64,000 nt of DNA from Desulfovibrio sp. Fe33 (GCF_028532725.1 NZ_JAQKGU010000013.1:1-64000), one strand, 5' to 3'. Counted from the stretch's first letter, positions 26,145 to 35,410 are shown. Made by a program: numbers and translations. The notes: generated from the sequence alone by a model not told the origin.

Positions 26145-27578
26145 CTATGCGTTGCCGACCACGATGTCGCCGCCGGTGCGTTCCGGCGCGTCGAAGTTGA
26201 GGATGGTGCGCGACGAGTTGTCGAAGGCATAGGAAGTGTCCTGGCTGGCCGGACCGAGCGCGTTGACAACGGTGGTCTCGGAGGAGAAGTCGTTGTTCCT
26301 GTTGAAATTCTGCGTGACGTTGTGGGTGTTTTCGGTGGTCCGTTCGGAGGACAGGTCAAGTGTCCGGGTGGTGGAGTTGTCGAATTCGTACTGCACGGTG
26401 TTGCGGTCGCTGCGTTCGATGACCGAGTTCATGGACAGGTCCAGGTTCTGGTCCACGGTCTGGTTGTAGATCACTTCCCTGTTCTGTTCGATGTCCTGGG
26501 TCTGGTCGATGTTCAGGGAATATTCGAACCGCATGTCGATGGTTGTTCCCGTTCCCGAGTCCTGGTCGAAGTCTACCTTGGGCGTGGTGAAGGGCTCTTC
26601 GTAGCCGTCGGCGGTGGGTATCCACGGGGCCATCGGCACATCCGCAGGAATGTAGGGCGCGGTTTGGCGCGAGTGGTGGATAACATCGCTCGGCCAGTTC
26701 TGGGTGTGGCCGAAGTACATGCCGTGCGGGTTGGTCATGCGGTGGGCCATGATGGTCCCGGCTGGAGAGACCGGCACGAAGCCCGTCAGGGAAGGCATGG
26801 AAAATCCGATGTGCGGGGCGATCTCCACATGGCCTCCGGGCGACACCGGCTGGACGCCCATAGCAGGCGCGATGGCCACGTTGCCTGTGGCCGAGGCCGG
26901 GGAGGAGCCGGGCCGTTCTACGGAGCCGCCGCCCGAGGAACCGACCGTGCCGCCGCCCGTCGCCTGCGCGATGGGCGGGCGTCCGCTTTCCGTGGAGATG
27001 GGCACATTGGCTCCGCCCGAGACTGGGCCGCCGCCGGAACCGCTCGCACCGGGCGCGCCGCCGATCTGGACGGAACCGCCGCCCATGGACTGGGCCATGC
27101 CGCTTCGGCCGGATTCGGTGGAAATGGGCACGTTGGCCCCGCCCGAGACTGGGCCGCCGCCGGATGTGTTTTGGCTGGTTGCGCCTCCGCCGGAGGACTG
27201 GACGATGCCGCCTGAGGTGGAGACGACGCCCGAGGTCGAACTTCCGCCCGAGGTCGAACTTCCGCCCGAGCCGGAGACGGGGCCTGCGACAGAGCCCCCT
27301 CCTCCGACATTCAGGATGGATATGCCCGAAGACGCGCTACCGCCTCCCCCGCCGGGGCCGCCGGAAATGTTCACGGGCGCGCCGGTGGGCGCGGCATAGG
27401 GAATGCGCGCCATGGACGTGTCGATGGGCACGCGCGCGGGCGTGGTGTCGATGGGCACGTGGCCTGGCTCGCCGATGGAGACCTGTCCGGCCTGGACTGC
27501 CTGGAAGGTTCCCGCAGGGCCCGCCGTGACCTGGCCGGGAGGTCCGGCCACTATGAAGTCAGTTACTCCCATGGACAT
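26145..27578 (-). CDS. Low-complexity Gly/Ser-rich protein with internal repeats
   Basis: This is a 477-residue protein without signal peptide. Residues about 1-70 are Pro/Gly/Ala-rich. Residues about 75-240 are Gly/Ser-rich, with a duplicated unit GGGPVSGGANVPISTESGR. Residues about 340-470 are rich in Asn, Gln, Asp and Thr and strongly polar. I recognise no family; a structural, phage-virion or adhesin-like role is possible given the neighbouring terminase. ATG 27578 is chosen after GGGGAG. Two DNA direct repeats are encoded (see repeat entries). Confidence 0.65.
   Translation of the reverse strand: MSMGVTDFIVAGPPGQVTAGPAGTFQAVQAGQVSIGEPGHVPIDTTPARVPIDTSMARIPYAAPTGAPVNISGGPGGGGGSASSGISILNVGGGGSVAGPVSGSGGSSTSGGSSTSGVVSTSGGIVQSSGGGATSQNTSGGGPVSGGANVPISTESGRSGMAQSMGGGSVQIGGAPGASGSGGGPVSGGANVPISTESGRPPIAQATGGGTVGSSGGGSVERPGSSPASATGNVAIAPAMGVQPVSPGGHVEIAPHIGFSMPSLTGFVPVSPAGTIMAHRMTNPHGMYFGHTQNWPSDVIHHSRQTAPYIPADVPMAPWIPTADGYEEPFTTPKVDFDQDSGTGTTIDMRFEYSLNIDQTQDIEQNREVIYNQTVDQNLDLSMNSVIERSDRNTVQYEFDNSTTRTLDLSSERTTENTHNVTQNFNRNNDFSSETTVVNALGPASQDTSYAFDNSSRTILNFDAPERTGGDIVVGNA
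26990..27164. repeat. Direct repeat pair within the Gly/Ser-rich gene
   Basis: Two copies of a 49-base unit (26990-27038 and 27116-27164) differ at only a few positions. They encode the same protein segment twice, pointing to recent internal duplication. Confidence 0.85.
27229..27264. repeat. Tandem 18-bp repeat
   Basis: Two perfect head-to-tail copies of an 18-base unit beginning CCCGAGGTCGAA lie in the Gly/Ser-rich coding region, each encoding six residues. They could vary in number by slippage. Confidence 0.85.
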
Positions 27579-27777
27579 GGGATCGTTCTCCCCGCCGAGC
27601 CGACCGTCCCTGGTCCGCGATCGCCCGCAACGGGCCTTTCGGCGTATATTCACAATATACGAGTGGGAAAAAGGGCGTCAAGGGGGATATTCGCCGCACC
27701 GGGAGCGGGGGGCGAAATGAGGCCGGAAAGACCGGCCAGGGGGAAACCGCGGCGGGGAGGACCGCGCGGGATCGCCG

Positions 27778-28233
27778 CTAGAAGGTCTCAGCCGAGTTGC
27801 CGAAGCCGTTGGCGCGGGTGCCGCCGCCGTCGGCCATGCCGTCGACCTTGAGCTTGGTCTGCTGGGCCTTGAGCAACTGGTCGCGCAGGTCCATGAGCAT
27901 GGTCTGCTTTTCCTGCATTTGCGTCATCTTGCGGTTTTCGGGGAGGTCGCCGTCCTCAAGGGCCTCGATCTCCTCCTCAAGCTTCTGGATGCGGTCCTTG
28001 AGGGTCTGGATGGTCTGGTCCATGTCCTTTTCCTGGTCGGACTCCTCGGTTTCACCGGGCATTTCGAGAGCGATGAGGGCGCGGCCCTCCTCGGAGATGG
28101 TCACCGTGTCTCCCTGGTCGGGCACACGCGCGTCCATGGCGGCTTCGGCCTCGGTCTTGCTCGTCGCCGCGGTCTTGACGGCCAGCGCGTCAACGAAGGT
28201 CCCAGTCTGTTGCATCAAGGGTTCGATAGCCAT
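27778..28233 (-). CDS. Hypothetical coiled-coil protein
   Basis: This is a 151-residue acidic protein. A middle segment DTVTISEEGRAL resembles the C-terminal tail motif of FlgM-like and flagellar-associated proteins. A coiled coil follows at about 65-135 (TLKDRIQKLEEEIEALEDG). No catalytic motif or signal is present. ATG 28233 has AAAGGAG nine bases upstream. The upstream gap to 28461 holds its promoter and that of the divergent PatZ-like gene. Confidence 0.7.
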   Translation of the reverse strand: MAIEPLMQQTGTFVDALAVKTAATSKTEAEAAMDARVPDQGDTVTISEEGRALIALEMPGETEESDQEKDMDQTIQTLKDRIQKLEEEIEALEDGDLPENRKMTQMQEKQTMLMDLRDQLLKAQQTKLKVDGMADGGGTRANGFGNSAETF

Positions 28234-28460
28234 GGTCCGCACTCCTTTGTTGTCTGCGTGGACATCCCCTCAAAAGACTTATCGCGTGTCCATTAGAAAA
28301 CTTTAGAGTTGTATGGAAATCTTGATGCGAAAGTCGGAAAGGCGCGGCCGTCGGGGAAATGGCCGGGAGCTCTCCGCGTCCATTCTGCTGTTGCCTCGTT
28401 ACGGTAAAACACGCTATCCTTTGTCTAAACCGCTTACGTCACGACACGCCAAGGAGCCAC

Positions 28461-31166
28461 ATGAGCGTCACCAACCTCGAATATCTCTTCAAACCCACAT
28501 CCGTCGCGGTCATCGGCGCCACCAACGATCCCAGGAATGCGGGCAACATCGTCATGCGCAACATCATGGCCGGAGGGTTTATGGGACCGGTCATGCCGGT
28601 TTCGTCGCAGGCCGAGGCCATCGCCGGGGTGCTGACCTATCCTTCGGTCAAGCATCTGCCCAAGACTCCCGATCTGGCCGTGGTCTGTTCGCCCCTGGAT
28701 GAGGTCCCGGAGGTCATCCACTCCCTCAAGGAGCGGGGTACGCGCGGCGCGGTGCTCATGGGCGCGGGGTTCGCCTCCATGTCCCGGGAGGAGAGCCTCG
28801 ACATCAAATCCACCATCCTGTCCATCGCCCGTCCTCCGGAAATCCGCATCCTCGGCCCCAAATCCCTGGGGTTCATGGTTCCGTCCCTGAACCTGAACGC
28901 TTCATTGGCCCATGCGCGGGTTGAGCCGGGCAAGGTGGCCTTCATCTCCCAATCGGATTCGCTTTTCGCCACGGTTCTGGACTGGGCCATCGACAAGGGC
29001 GTGGGCTTTTCGCACATGGTCGCCCTCGGCAGCCGCGTGGACGTGACCTTCGCCGATATTCTCGACTATCTGGGATCGGACCCGCTGACCCGGTCCATCA
29101 TGCTGTATGTGGAGTCGGTCAAGGACGCCCGCGAGTTCATGTCCGCCGCCAGGGCCGCCTCGCGCAACAAGCCTGTGCTGGTCATTCGGCCGGGCCAGGC
29201 GCTGGACACCGTGCTCGGCGACCTCAAGCTGCGCGGCACGGGCGGCCGCCGGAATTCCGACGAAATTTACGATGTGGCCTTCCGCCGGGCCGGTATGCTT
29301 CGGGTGGAGGACATCGACGGGCTGTTCGACGCGGCTCAGACCCTGTCCGCGCCCCGGCAGGTCCATGGCCGCAAGCTGGCCATCCTGACCAACGGGACCA
29401 GCGCGGGCATCCTGGCCGCCGACCGGCTGCTGGTGGGCGGCGGGGAGCTGGCTCCCCTGTCCGAGGAAACCATCAAGGCCATCGACACCGTGCTCGGCGA
29501 GGAGAACTGGTCCCGCGCGAACCCCGTGGACATCCCGTTCAACGCCGACGGCAAGGCCTATTCCGAGGTCCTCAAGCTGCTCATCAAGGACAAGAATTCC
29601 AATGGCATCCTGGCCATGCATGTGCCCTGGACCGCCCAGCCCGACGTGGAGGTGGCCGAGGCCATCCGCGATTCCCTGAAGCGGGTGCGGCGCATGGTCC
29701 TGACGGCCTGGCTCGGCTCCGGCAAGGCGGGGCAGGCCCGGGAGGTCTTCCGCAACGCGGGCATCCCCACCTACGAGACCCCCACCCAGGCGGTTCAGGC
29801 GTTCCTGTACATGGCCGAGTACCTGCACAACCAGGAAATGCTCATCGAGACCCCGGACTCCCTGCCTTCGGATTTCTTTCCGGACACGGCGCGGGCGCGG
29901 GAGATCGTGCGGGCCGCGCTCAAGACCGGGCGGGAGGCTCTGACGGAGCCCGAGGCGAAAGACATTTTGGCCGCCTACGGCATCCCCGTGGTCGAAACCC
30001 GCATCGCCGTGTCCGCCAAGGAGGCGGTCATCGCGGCCGACGCGCTCGGCTATCCCGTGGCCTTGAAGCTCAGGAGTCCGCAGATTCCCCAGCCCTTCGA
30101 CGTGGGCGGCGTGCTGCTCGACCTGGAGACTCCGGAACGCGTATGGGAAGGCGCGGCCTCCATTTTGGCCCGTTGCAGCCGGGAGCGGCCCGACGCCTAC
30201 ATCGAGGGGTTCACGGTCCAGAAGATGGGGCGCAGGCCCGGCGCGCACGAGCTTTCCGTTTCGGCCCATCTGGACAACACGTTCGGCCCGGTGCTCCAAT
30301 TCGGGCACGGGGGCATGGCCCGCGAAATGATCCAGGACCAGGCCCTCACCCTGCCGCCGCTGTCCATGTCCCTGGCGCGCGAGCTGGTGGGGCGGACCCG
30401 CATAGCGACCCTGCTCAAGGGCACGCCGTCCCATCTACCGGCGGACATCGACGACATCTGCCTGACGATCATCCAGATATCGCAGCTCATCGTGGACGTG
30501 CCGCAGATCACGAGCATCGACATCAACCCGCTATATGCCGACTCCGAGGGCGTTCTTGCCCTGGACGCGAAGGTGGAGATAGCGCCTTTCGAGGGCGTGG
30601 GCGAATCCAGGCTGGCCATCCGGCCGTATCCGCGCGAGCTTGAGGAGTGCGTCACCATCAAGAGCGGGCGGCAGGTCACGTTGCGCCCCATCCGGCCCGA
30701 GGACGAGGCCACCCATCGCGCCTTTCTCGGAAGCCTTTCGGACGAGGACCTGCGGCTGCGTTTCTTCGGCGTGGTCCAGCGCGAGTTCGACCACAAGGAT
30801 ATCGCCCGCTTCACCCAGATCGATTACGACCGGGAGATGGCCTTCATCGCGACTGCCTTGGACGAGCGCGGCGACCCCGAGACCCTGGGCGTCATGCGCA
30901 CCAACACCAGGCCGGACAACTCCGAAGCGGAGTTCGCCATCGTGGTCCGTTCCGATCTCAAGGGCTCGGGGCTCGGGTCCATGCTCTTCCACAAGGGCAT
31001 CCGGTATACCAAGGACCGGGGCACCAGGCTGCTCACCGGCCAGACCATGATCGAGAACAAGGCCATGCAGGGGCTGTCCCGGAAGTTCGGTTTCGAGATT
31101 TCGCCTGACCCCAACGACCCGGACCTGGTGAACATGGTTCTGGATATGGAAAAGGTGGACCGCTAG
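28461..31166 (+). CDS. PatZ-like acetyl-CoA ligase-domain / GNAT protein acetyltransferase
   Basis: This 901-residue fusion has an NDP-forming acyl-CoA synthetase alpha/beta-like region (about 1-700) and a C-terminal GNAT acetyltransferase (about 730-900). This is the architecture of protein lysine acetyltransferase Pat/PatZ. The site that carries the phospho-His in active ADP-forming ligases (SHTG-type) reads RGTG near residue 259. The ligase half is therefore probably a non-catalytic sensor, as in known Pat enzymes. The GNAT part includes the acetyl-CoA loop SDLKGSGLGSMLF. AAGGAG precedes ATG 28461. A glycosyltransferase follows three bases after the stop. Confidence 0.88.
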   Translation: MSVTNLEYLFKPTSVAVIGATNDPRNAGNIVMRNIMAGGFMGPVMPVSSQAEAIAGVLTYPSVKHLPKTPDLAVVCSPLDEVPEVIHSLKERGTRGAVLMGAGFASMSREESLDIKSTILSIARPPEIRILGPKSLGFMVPSLNLNASLAHARVEPGKVAFISQSDSLFATVLDWAIDKGVGFSHMVALGSRVDVTFADILDYLGSDPLTRSIMLYVESVKDAREFMSAARAASRNKPVLVIRPGQALDTVLGDLKLRGTGGRRNSDEIYDVAFRRAGMLRVEDIDGLFDAAQTLSAPRQVHGRKLAILTNGTSAGILAADRLLVGGGELAPLSEETIKAIDTVLGEENWSRANPVDIPFNADGKAYSEVLKLLIKDKNSNGILAMHVPWTAQPDVEVAEAIRDSLKRVRRMVLTAWLGSGKAGQAREVFRNAGIPTYETPTQAVQAFLYMAEYLHNQEMLIETPDSLPSDFFPDTARAREIVRAALKTGREALTEPEAKDILAAYGIPVVETRIAVSAKEAVIAADALGYPVALKLRSPQIPQPFDVGGVLLDLETPERVWEGAASILARCSRERPDAYIEGFTVQKMGRRPGAHELSVSAHLDNTFGPVLQFGHGGMAREMIQDQALTLPPLSMSLARELVGRTRIATLLKGTPSHLPADIDDICLTIIQISQLIVDVPQITSIDINPLYADSEGVLALDAKVEIAPFEGVGESRLAIRPYPRELEECVTIKSGRQVTLRPIRPEDEATHRAFLGSLSDEDLRLRFFGVVQREFDHKDIARFTQIDYDREMAFIATALDERGDPETLGVMRTNTRPDNSEAEFAIVVRSDLKGSGLGSMLFHKGIRYTKDRGTRLLTGQTMIENKAMQGLSRKFGFEISPDPNDPDLVNMVLDMEKVDR

Positions 31167-31169
31167 GCC

Positions 31170-32252
31170 ATGCGCCTGCCACCGATTGTTCATCATACCG
31201 GCCTGGAGTCGAGCGGAGGGGCCACGCGGGTTGCGCAGCTTCTCATCGACGGCCTCGAATTGGGGGGCGTGGACGCGCATTTGACCTTCGAGCTTGCCGA
31301 GCAGTCCGAGGGCGAGGCGATATCGCCCGAGGATCTCGGAGCGCACATCCCCAGGGGGGGCATCGTCCATGTGCATTGCACGGGGGACTGGCCCACCCTG
31401 CTCGGTTCCATTCCCACGGGGGTGAAGACGGTCATCACTCTGCACGATTGCGAGTTGTTCACCGGCGGCTGTCCCTATCCGCTGGGCTGTCCCATGTCCG
31501 AGAGCGGCTGCGCCGACCCCTGCCCGCGCAATTTCCCGGACGCGAACGCGGTGCGCAAGCGCAAGCTGGCCGAGATCGCGCGGCTGGAACCCGTTCTCGC
31601 CGCCCCGTCCCGATGGCTGGCGCGGCTCGCCAAGACCCATCTGCTGCGGCCGGTGAAGATCATCCCCAACGGCATTCCGTGGCCTATGGAAAGGATAGGC
31701 AAGGCCGAGGCCCGTAAGATGTTCGGCATACATCCCGGGGCGCGGGTGGCCCTGTTCGCGGCCCACGGCGGCATGAACGCGGCTTACAAATCCGGGGACG
31801 CCTGGAAGGAAATATGGGAGCGTCTGAAGGCGGACATGCCCGACCTGGTTTGTTTCGCGGTGGGCGGCGACCGGGAGGAGCGGCGGGACGATTTCATCCT
31901 GTGGCCCTATGTGGACCGTGGGAAACTGTTCATGCTCATGGCCGCGTCCGACGCGCTGCTCTATCCCACGCGCGCGGACAACCATTCCCTGGTCGTCCTG
32001 GAGGCCATGGCCGCCGGGCTGCCCGTCGTGGCCTACGCCGTGGGCGGGATACCCGAGCAGATCGTGGACCGCATGACCGGGATGCTCGTGCCGCCCGGCG
32101 ACATCGGCCAATTCGTCGAGACCTCCAGATCGGTCCTGTCCAGCCGGTCCATGGTCCGCCAGATGGGCCAGGAGGCTTTCCTGTCCGGGGGCAGAAAGTT
32201 TGCCGTCGAGCGCATGGTAGGCGATTATCTGCGTCTTTACGGGAGCCTCTAG
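31170..32252 (+). CDS. Glycosyltransferase family 4
   Basis: This 360-residue GT-B fold enzyme has an N-terminal THDCELFTGGC-like stretch with several Cys residues (FTGGCPYPLGC...C...PC), typical of a WcaC-like GT4 subgroup. The C-terminal nucleotide-sugar region carries EAMAAGLPVVAYAVGG and the ENGxLV-like MTGMLVPPGD. It transfers sugar to an unidentified acceptor, probably a surface polysaccharide. It starts three bases after the acetyltransferase stop, implying co-transcription with no obvious functional link. Confidence 0.85.
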   Translation: MRLPPIVHHTGLESSGGATRVAQLLIDGLELGGVDAHLTFELAEQSEGEAISPEDLGAHIPRGGIVHVHCTGDWPTLLGSIPTGVKTVITLHDCELFTGGCPYPLGCPMSESGCADPCPRNFPDANAVRKRKLAEIARLEPVLAAPSRWLARLAKTHLLRPVKIIPNGIPWPMERIGKAEARKMFGIHPGARVALFAAHGGMNAAYKSGDAWKEIWERLKADMPDLVCFAVGGDREERRDDFILWPYVDRGKLFMLMAASDALLYPTRADNHSLVVLEAMAAGLPVVAYAVGGIPEQIVDRMTGMLVPPGDIGQFVETSRSVLSSRSMVRQMGQEAFLSGGRKFAVERMVGDYLRLYGSL

Positions 32253-32324
32253 CCGCTACTCTTATCGCTTCTGATTCATGTAAAAGGGACCTATCTCCCG
32301 CTTTCCGGCCAGGACGCCGCAGAG

Positions 32325-32472
32325 CGGGGAATAGCCCGCGCCGAAGGCGCATACAGGGGATGCAAGGGTGCGAACCCTTGCCCGCCGGAGGCGAAATCAT
32401 CCGACCATTGCCGCAAAGCGGCTTTCAACACCTGATTTTTGTCTTCAGAGAGTCAACGGAATAGTTCCCCAA
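32325..32472 (+). repeat. Interspersed modular hairpin repeat, copy 2
   Basis: It is near-identical to copy 1 over about 130 bases, with the same order of palindromes (GCGCC-GAA-GGCGC, GCAAGGG...CCCTTGC, CCGCCGGAGGCG, TTGCCGCAAAGCGGC). It lies between the convergent glycosyltransferase and pstA. Confidence 0.88.
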
Positions 32473-32477
32473 GAGAA

Positions 32478-32512
32478 AGCCCCCCGAGCCGGTTAGGCGC
32501 GGGGGGCTTCGC
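32478..32512 (-). terminator. Terminator of the pst operon
   Basis: AGCCCCCCG and CGGGGGGCT form a strong 9-bp stem with a short loop, 15 bases past the pstA stop on the minus strand. The flanking sequence has a modest T content. Confidence 0.85.
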
Positions 32513-32526
32513 CGTCCGCCGTCAGG

Positions 32527-33459
32527 CTAACCCAGCTTCTTGCGAAGGCGGGAGCGCAACATGATGGCGATCAGGTTCATGCCCAACACCAGGGCCACCA
32601 GCACGAGCGAAGTGCCGTACTGGAGAGGTAAGGTGGCCTCGGGGTCGGTGGAGGAAACGGAAAGGGAGTAAATCTGGTAGGGCAGGGCCATGACCTCGTT
32701 GAAGATGGAGGTCGGCAGGGTCGGGTTGTAGCTGGCCGCCGCAGTGAACATGATGGCCGCTGTCTCACCCGCCGCGCGGGAGATGGACAGGATGGAGCCG
32801 GTCAGGATGCCGGGCATGGCCGAGGGCAGGACGACCTTGAAGATGGTCTGCCACTTGGTCGCGCCCAGGCCCAGGGAGGCCTCGCGGTAGGTGTCGGGAA
32901 CGCTCCTGAGCGCCTCCTCGGAGGTGCCGATGATGACCGGCAGGATGAGCACGGCCAGGGTCATGCAGCCCGCGGCGATGGACACGCCCATGCCGAGGCC
33001 GCCGAGATCGCGGGCGGCCACGAAGAAGGCCATGCCGAACAGCCCGAAGACCACGGACGGGACGCCCGCCAGGTTGTTGATGCACAGCCTGACCACGCGC
33101 ATGAACGGGCCGGGCATGGCGTATTCATGCAGGTAGATGGCGGCCGCCACGCCAAGGGGCAGGGCCAGGGCCATGGAGCCGATGGACAGGTAGAAGGTGC
33201 CCACGATGCAGGGGAAGATGCCGCCCGCCAGTCCGCCCTCGGTGGGCTGGGTGGTCAGGAAGTCCCAGGTGATGGCCGGCAGTCCGTAGTAAATCATGTA
33301 GCCGACGATGATGAACAGGGCCAACCCGTTGATGCCCACGGCGATGCGGAACAGGGTGAACCAGATTTCCTGGGTGGCCTTGCGCTTGAAGCGCAGGCCC
33401 GGGGTGTCCGGTATGTTGGAGCCGTTCATGGTCATATCGGTGCTTACCATTTCTGACAT
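32527..33459 (-). CDS. pstA: Phosphate ABC transporter permease PstA
   Basis: This 310-residue inner-membrane permease has six predicted helices. The ABC permease EAA loop is visible as EASLGLGATKWQTIFKVVLPSAMPGILTG. It pairs with PstC to pass phosphate delivered by PstS. It follows pstC by nine bases and is terminated by a strong hairpin, so pstB (the ATPase) and phoU are not in this operon. Confidence 0.95.
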   Translation of the reverse strand: MSEMVSTDMTMNGSNIPDTPGLRFKRKATQEIWFTLFRIAVGINGLALFIIVGYMIYYGLPAITWDFLTTQPTEGGLAGGIFPCIVGTFYLSIGSMALALPLGVAAAIYLHEYAMPGPFMRVVRLCINNLAGVPSVVFGLFGMAFFVAARDLGGLGMGVSIAAGCMTLAVLILPVIIGTSEEALRSVPDTYREASLGLGATKWQTIFKVVLPSAMPGILTGSILSISRAAGETAAIMFTAAASYNPTLPTSIFNEVMALPYQIYSLSVSSTDPEATLPLQYGTSLVLVALVLGMNLIAIMLRSRLRKKLG

Positions 33460-33468
33460 GTCCTTTTC

Positions 33469-34392
33469 CTAGAGGCTGGCCGAGCCGACCTGCTTATATT
33501 TGTGGGCGATGTGGTCGGCCAGGAGGTTGAAGAGAAAAGTGATGACGAACAGGACCATGGCGATGGCGAACAGGGCGAAGTAGTGCATTTCCAGGCCGAA
33601 GCTGGTCTCGCCCATTTCCGCGGCGATGGAGGCGGGCATGGGCCGGACCGGGTCGAAGATGGAGGTCGGGATGCGCGCGGCGCCGCCCGCGACCATGAGC
33701 ACGACCATGGTTTCGCCGATGGAGCGTGACATGCCCAGGATGACCGCGGTGGAAAGACCGGACAGGGATGAGGGCAACACCACTCGCCAGATGGTTTCGA
33801 AACGGGTCGCGCCCAGGGCCAGGGACCCTTCGCGCACTTCGTCGGGCACCGAGTGGATGGCGTCTTCGGCGATGGAGGTGATGGTGGGCACCGCCATGAA
33901 CGCGAGCATGATCGAGGCGTTGAGCATGTTCACGCCGAACCGGATGTCGAAAAGGTTGAGCAGGATCGGAGCGACGACGACCATGCCGAAGAAGCCGATG
34001 ACGACCGAGGGGAGGGAGGCCAGCAGCTCGACCATGGGCTTGACGATTTCGCGGACCCTGCGCGGCGCGATTTCGGCCAGGTACACGGCCGTCATGATGC
34101 CCAGGGGGATGGCGATGATCGAGGAAAACAGCGTCACCCAGACGGAGCCCATGATAAGGGGCAGGATGCCCCACTGGGGAGTCTCGGAAACCGGTTTCCA
34201 TTGGGTGCCGAAGATGAAGTCGAGGACGCCGACGCCCTGGAATTTTTCACCCATGGCGTTGAAGCCCATGAAGGTGGGCAGCGCCTCGGACACCAGAAAA
34301 TACATGATAAGGCCCAGGGCGATGATGGACGCGCTGGCGGCCATCAGAAAGAGTCCCTTGATGAGCTTTTCCTTATTGGAGCGTGAGAGCAT
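33469..34392 (-). CDS. pstC: Phosphate ABC transporter permease PstC
   Basis: This is a 307-residue permease with six predicted helices. The EAA-type loop GSLALGATRFETIWRVVLPSSLSGLSTA is the PstC landmark. It forms the membrane channel with PstA. It is separated from pstS by about 95 bases that include a strong hairpin, which probably lowers its expression relative to pstS. Confidence 0.95.
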   Translation of the reverse strand: MLSRSNKEKLIKGLFLMAASASIIALGLIMYFLVSEALPTFMGFNAMGEKFQGVGVLDFIFGTQWKPVSETPQWGILPLIMGSVWVTLFSSIIAIPLGIMTAVYLAEIAPRRVREIVKPMVELLASLPSVVIGFFGMVVVAPILLNLFDIRFGVNMLNASIMLAFMAVPTITSIAEDAIHSVPDEVREGSLALGATRFETIWRVVLPSSLSGLSTAVILGMSRSIGETMVVLMVAGGAARIPTSIFDPVRPMPASIAAEMGETSFGLEMHYFALFAIAMVLFVITFLFNLLADHIAHKYKQVGSASL

Positions 34393-34420
34393 TTATTCTC
34401 GCCTCTTTCTCAAGCGTGAT

Positions 34421-34451
34421 CCCGTCGGGGCGCGTCAGGCGCCCCGACGGG
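34421..34451 (-). terminator. Attenuator hairpin between pstS and pstC
   Basis: A perfect 12-bp GC-rich stem (34421-34432 with 34440-34451) has a 7-base loop. It lies between the pstS stop and the pstC start, a common device for making more binding protein than permease. Confidence 0.85.
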
Positions 34452-34486
34452 GTGTTTTCAGGTCTGAATCAGTCGTTTCGTTTCAG

Positions 34487-35296
34487 TTACTTGACCGGGA
34501 CGAAACCGACTTCGGCGACGATCTTCTGACCGGCGGGGGACATGATGAAGTCGATGAACTTGGCGGCTTCGCCGGAGGGCTGTCCGCCGGTGTACAGGTT
34601 CAGGGTGCGGGACAGGGGGTAGGAGCCGTCCTTGCCGGTCTCGACGGAGGGAACCACGCCGTTGACGGTCAGAGCCTTGACCTTGGGGTTCAGGAAGCCC
34701 AGGCCGACGTAGCCGATGCCCTTCTTGTTGCCGGCGATCTTGGCGGACATGGCGGCGTTGGAAGGCATACGGGAGACCATGTCGAATTCATCCTTCTTCT
34801 CCATGACCTTCTCGTGCCACACCTCGTAGGTGCCGGAGTTGGTCTCGCGGGAGAACAGGGCGATCATGCCGTCGTTACCGCCGACATCCTTCCAGTTGCG
34901 GATCTTGTCCTGGTACATGTCCTTGAGCTGGGCGGTGGTGATCATGGAAACCGGGTTGGAGGGGTGGACGATGGGCACCAGGCAGTCCAGGGCGATGACG
35001 AACTTGACGGGCTCGATGCCGTTGGCCTTGCACTTTTCGATTTCGGCGGTCTTCATGTCGCGGGACATCATGCCGATGTCGGCGGTCTTGTTGATGATGG
35101 CCTTGGCGCCGTCACCGGAGCCGGTGGCGGAGATGGAGAAATTCACGCCCGGATTGGCGGTCTGGTAGGCGGCCACCAGCTTCTTCATGGCCGGGTCGAC
35201 GGTGGTGGAACCCTTGACGCGGATTTCCGCGGCGAAGGACAGAGCGGAAACGCTCAGAACAGCCAGTGTCACGAAAGCAATGAGCAATTTTTTCAT
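34487..35296 (-). CDS. pstS: Phosphate-binding protein PstS
   Basis: This is a 269-residue periplasmic binding protein with signal peptide (1-23, cleavage after SFA). Phosphate-contact motifs include RVKGSTTVDPAM, SATGSGDGA and FSRETNSGTYEVW. It captures phosphate for PstCA. It is the promoter-proximal gene; upstream lies a Pho box-like direct repeat array. The gene is followed by an attenuator hairpin. Confidence 0.95.
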   Translation of the reverse strand: MKKLLIAFVTLAVLSVSALSFAAEIRVKGSTTVDPAMKKLVAAYQTANPGVNFSISATGSGDGAKAIINKTADIGMMSRDMKTAEIEKCKANGIEPVKFVIALDCLVPIVHPSNPVSMITTAQLKDMYQDKIRNWKDVGGNDGMIALFSRETNSGTYEVWHEKVMEKKDEFDMVSRMPSNAAMSAKIAGNKKGIGYVGLGFLNPKVKALTVNGVVPSVETGKDGSYPLSRTLNLYTGGQPSGEAAKFIDFIMSPAGQKIVAEVGFVPVK

Positions 35297-35370
35297 CAGA
35301 AGTACCTTCCTTAAAAAATTATGATAAAACTATTCCTCGTCAACGTGTGACGTAGTGATAGACCTGTGAT

Positions 35371-35410
35371 GTTACATCTTCGTGACGGCCTATCGAAAGG
35401 TCCGTGACAA
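35371..35410 (-). promoter_or_regulatory. Pho box-like operator upstream of pstS
   Basis: On the minus strand CCGTCAC-GAAG-ATGTAAC gives two 7-mers with a 4-base spacer, the Pho box layout. TTGTCAC lies two 11-base turns upstream (35404-35410). The array lies about 75 bases before the pstS start, a fitting place for PhoB binding. No PhoB/PhoR gene is in the window. Confidence 0.75.

Noticed and set aside
33626-35314. Long plus-strand frame opposite pstC and pstS
   Set aside because: Antisense shadow; pst genes on the minus strand are unambiguous.
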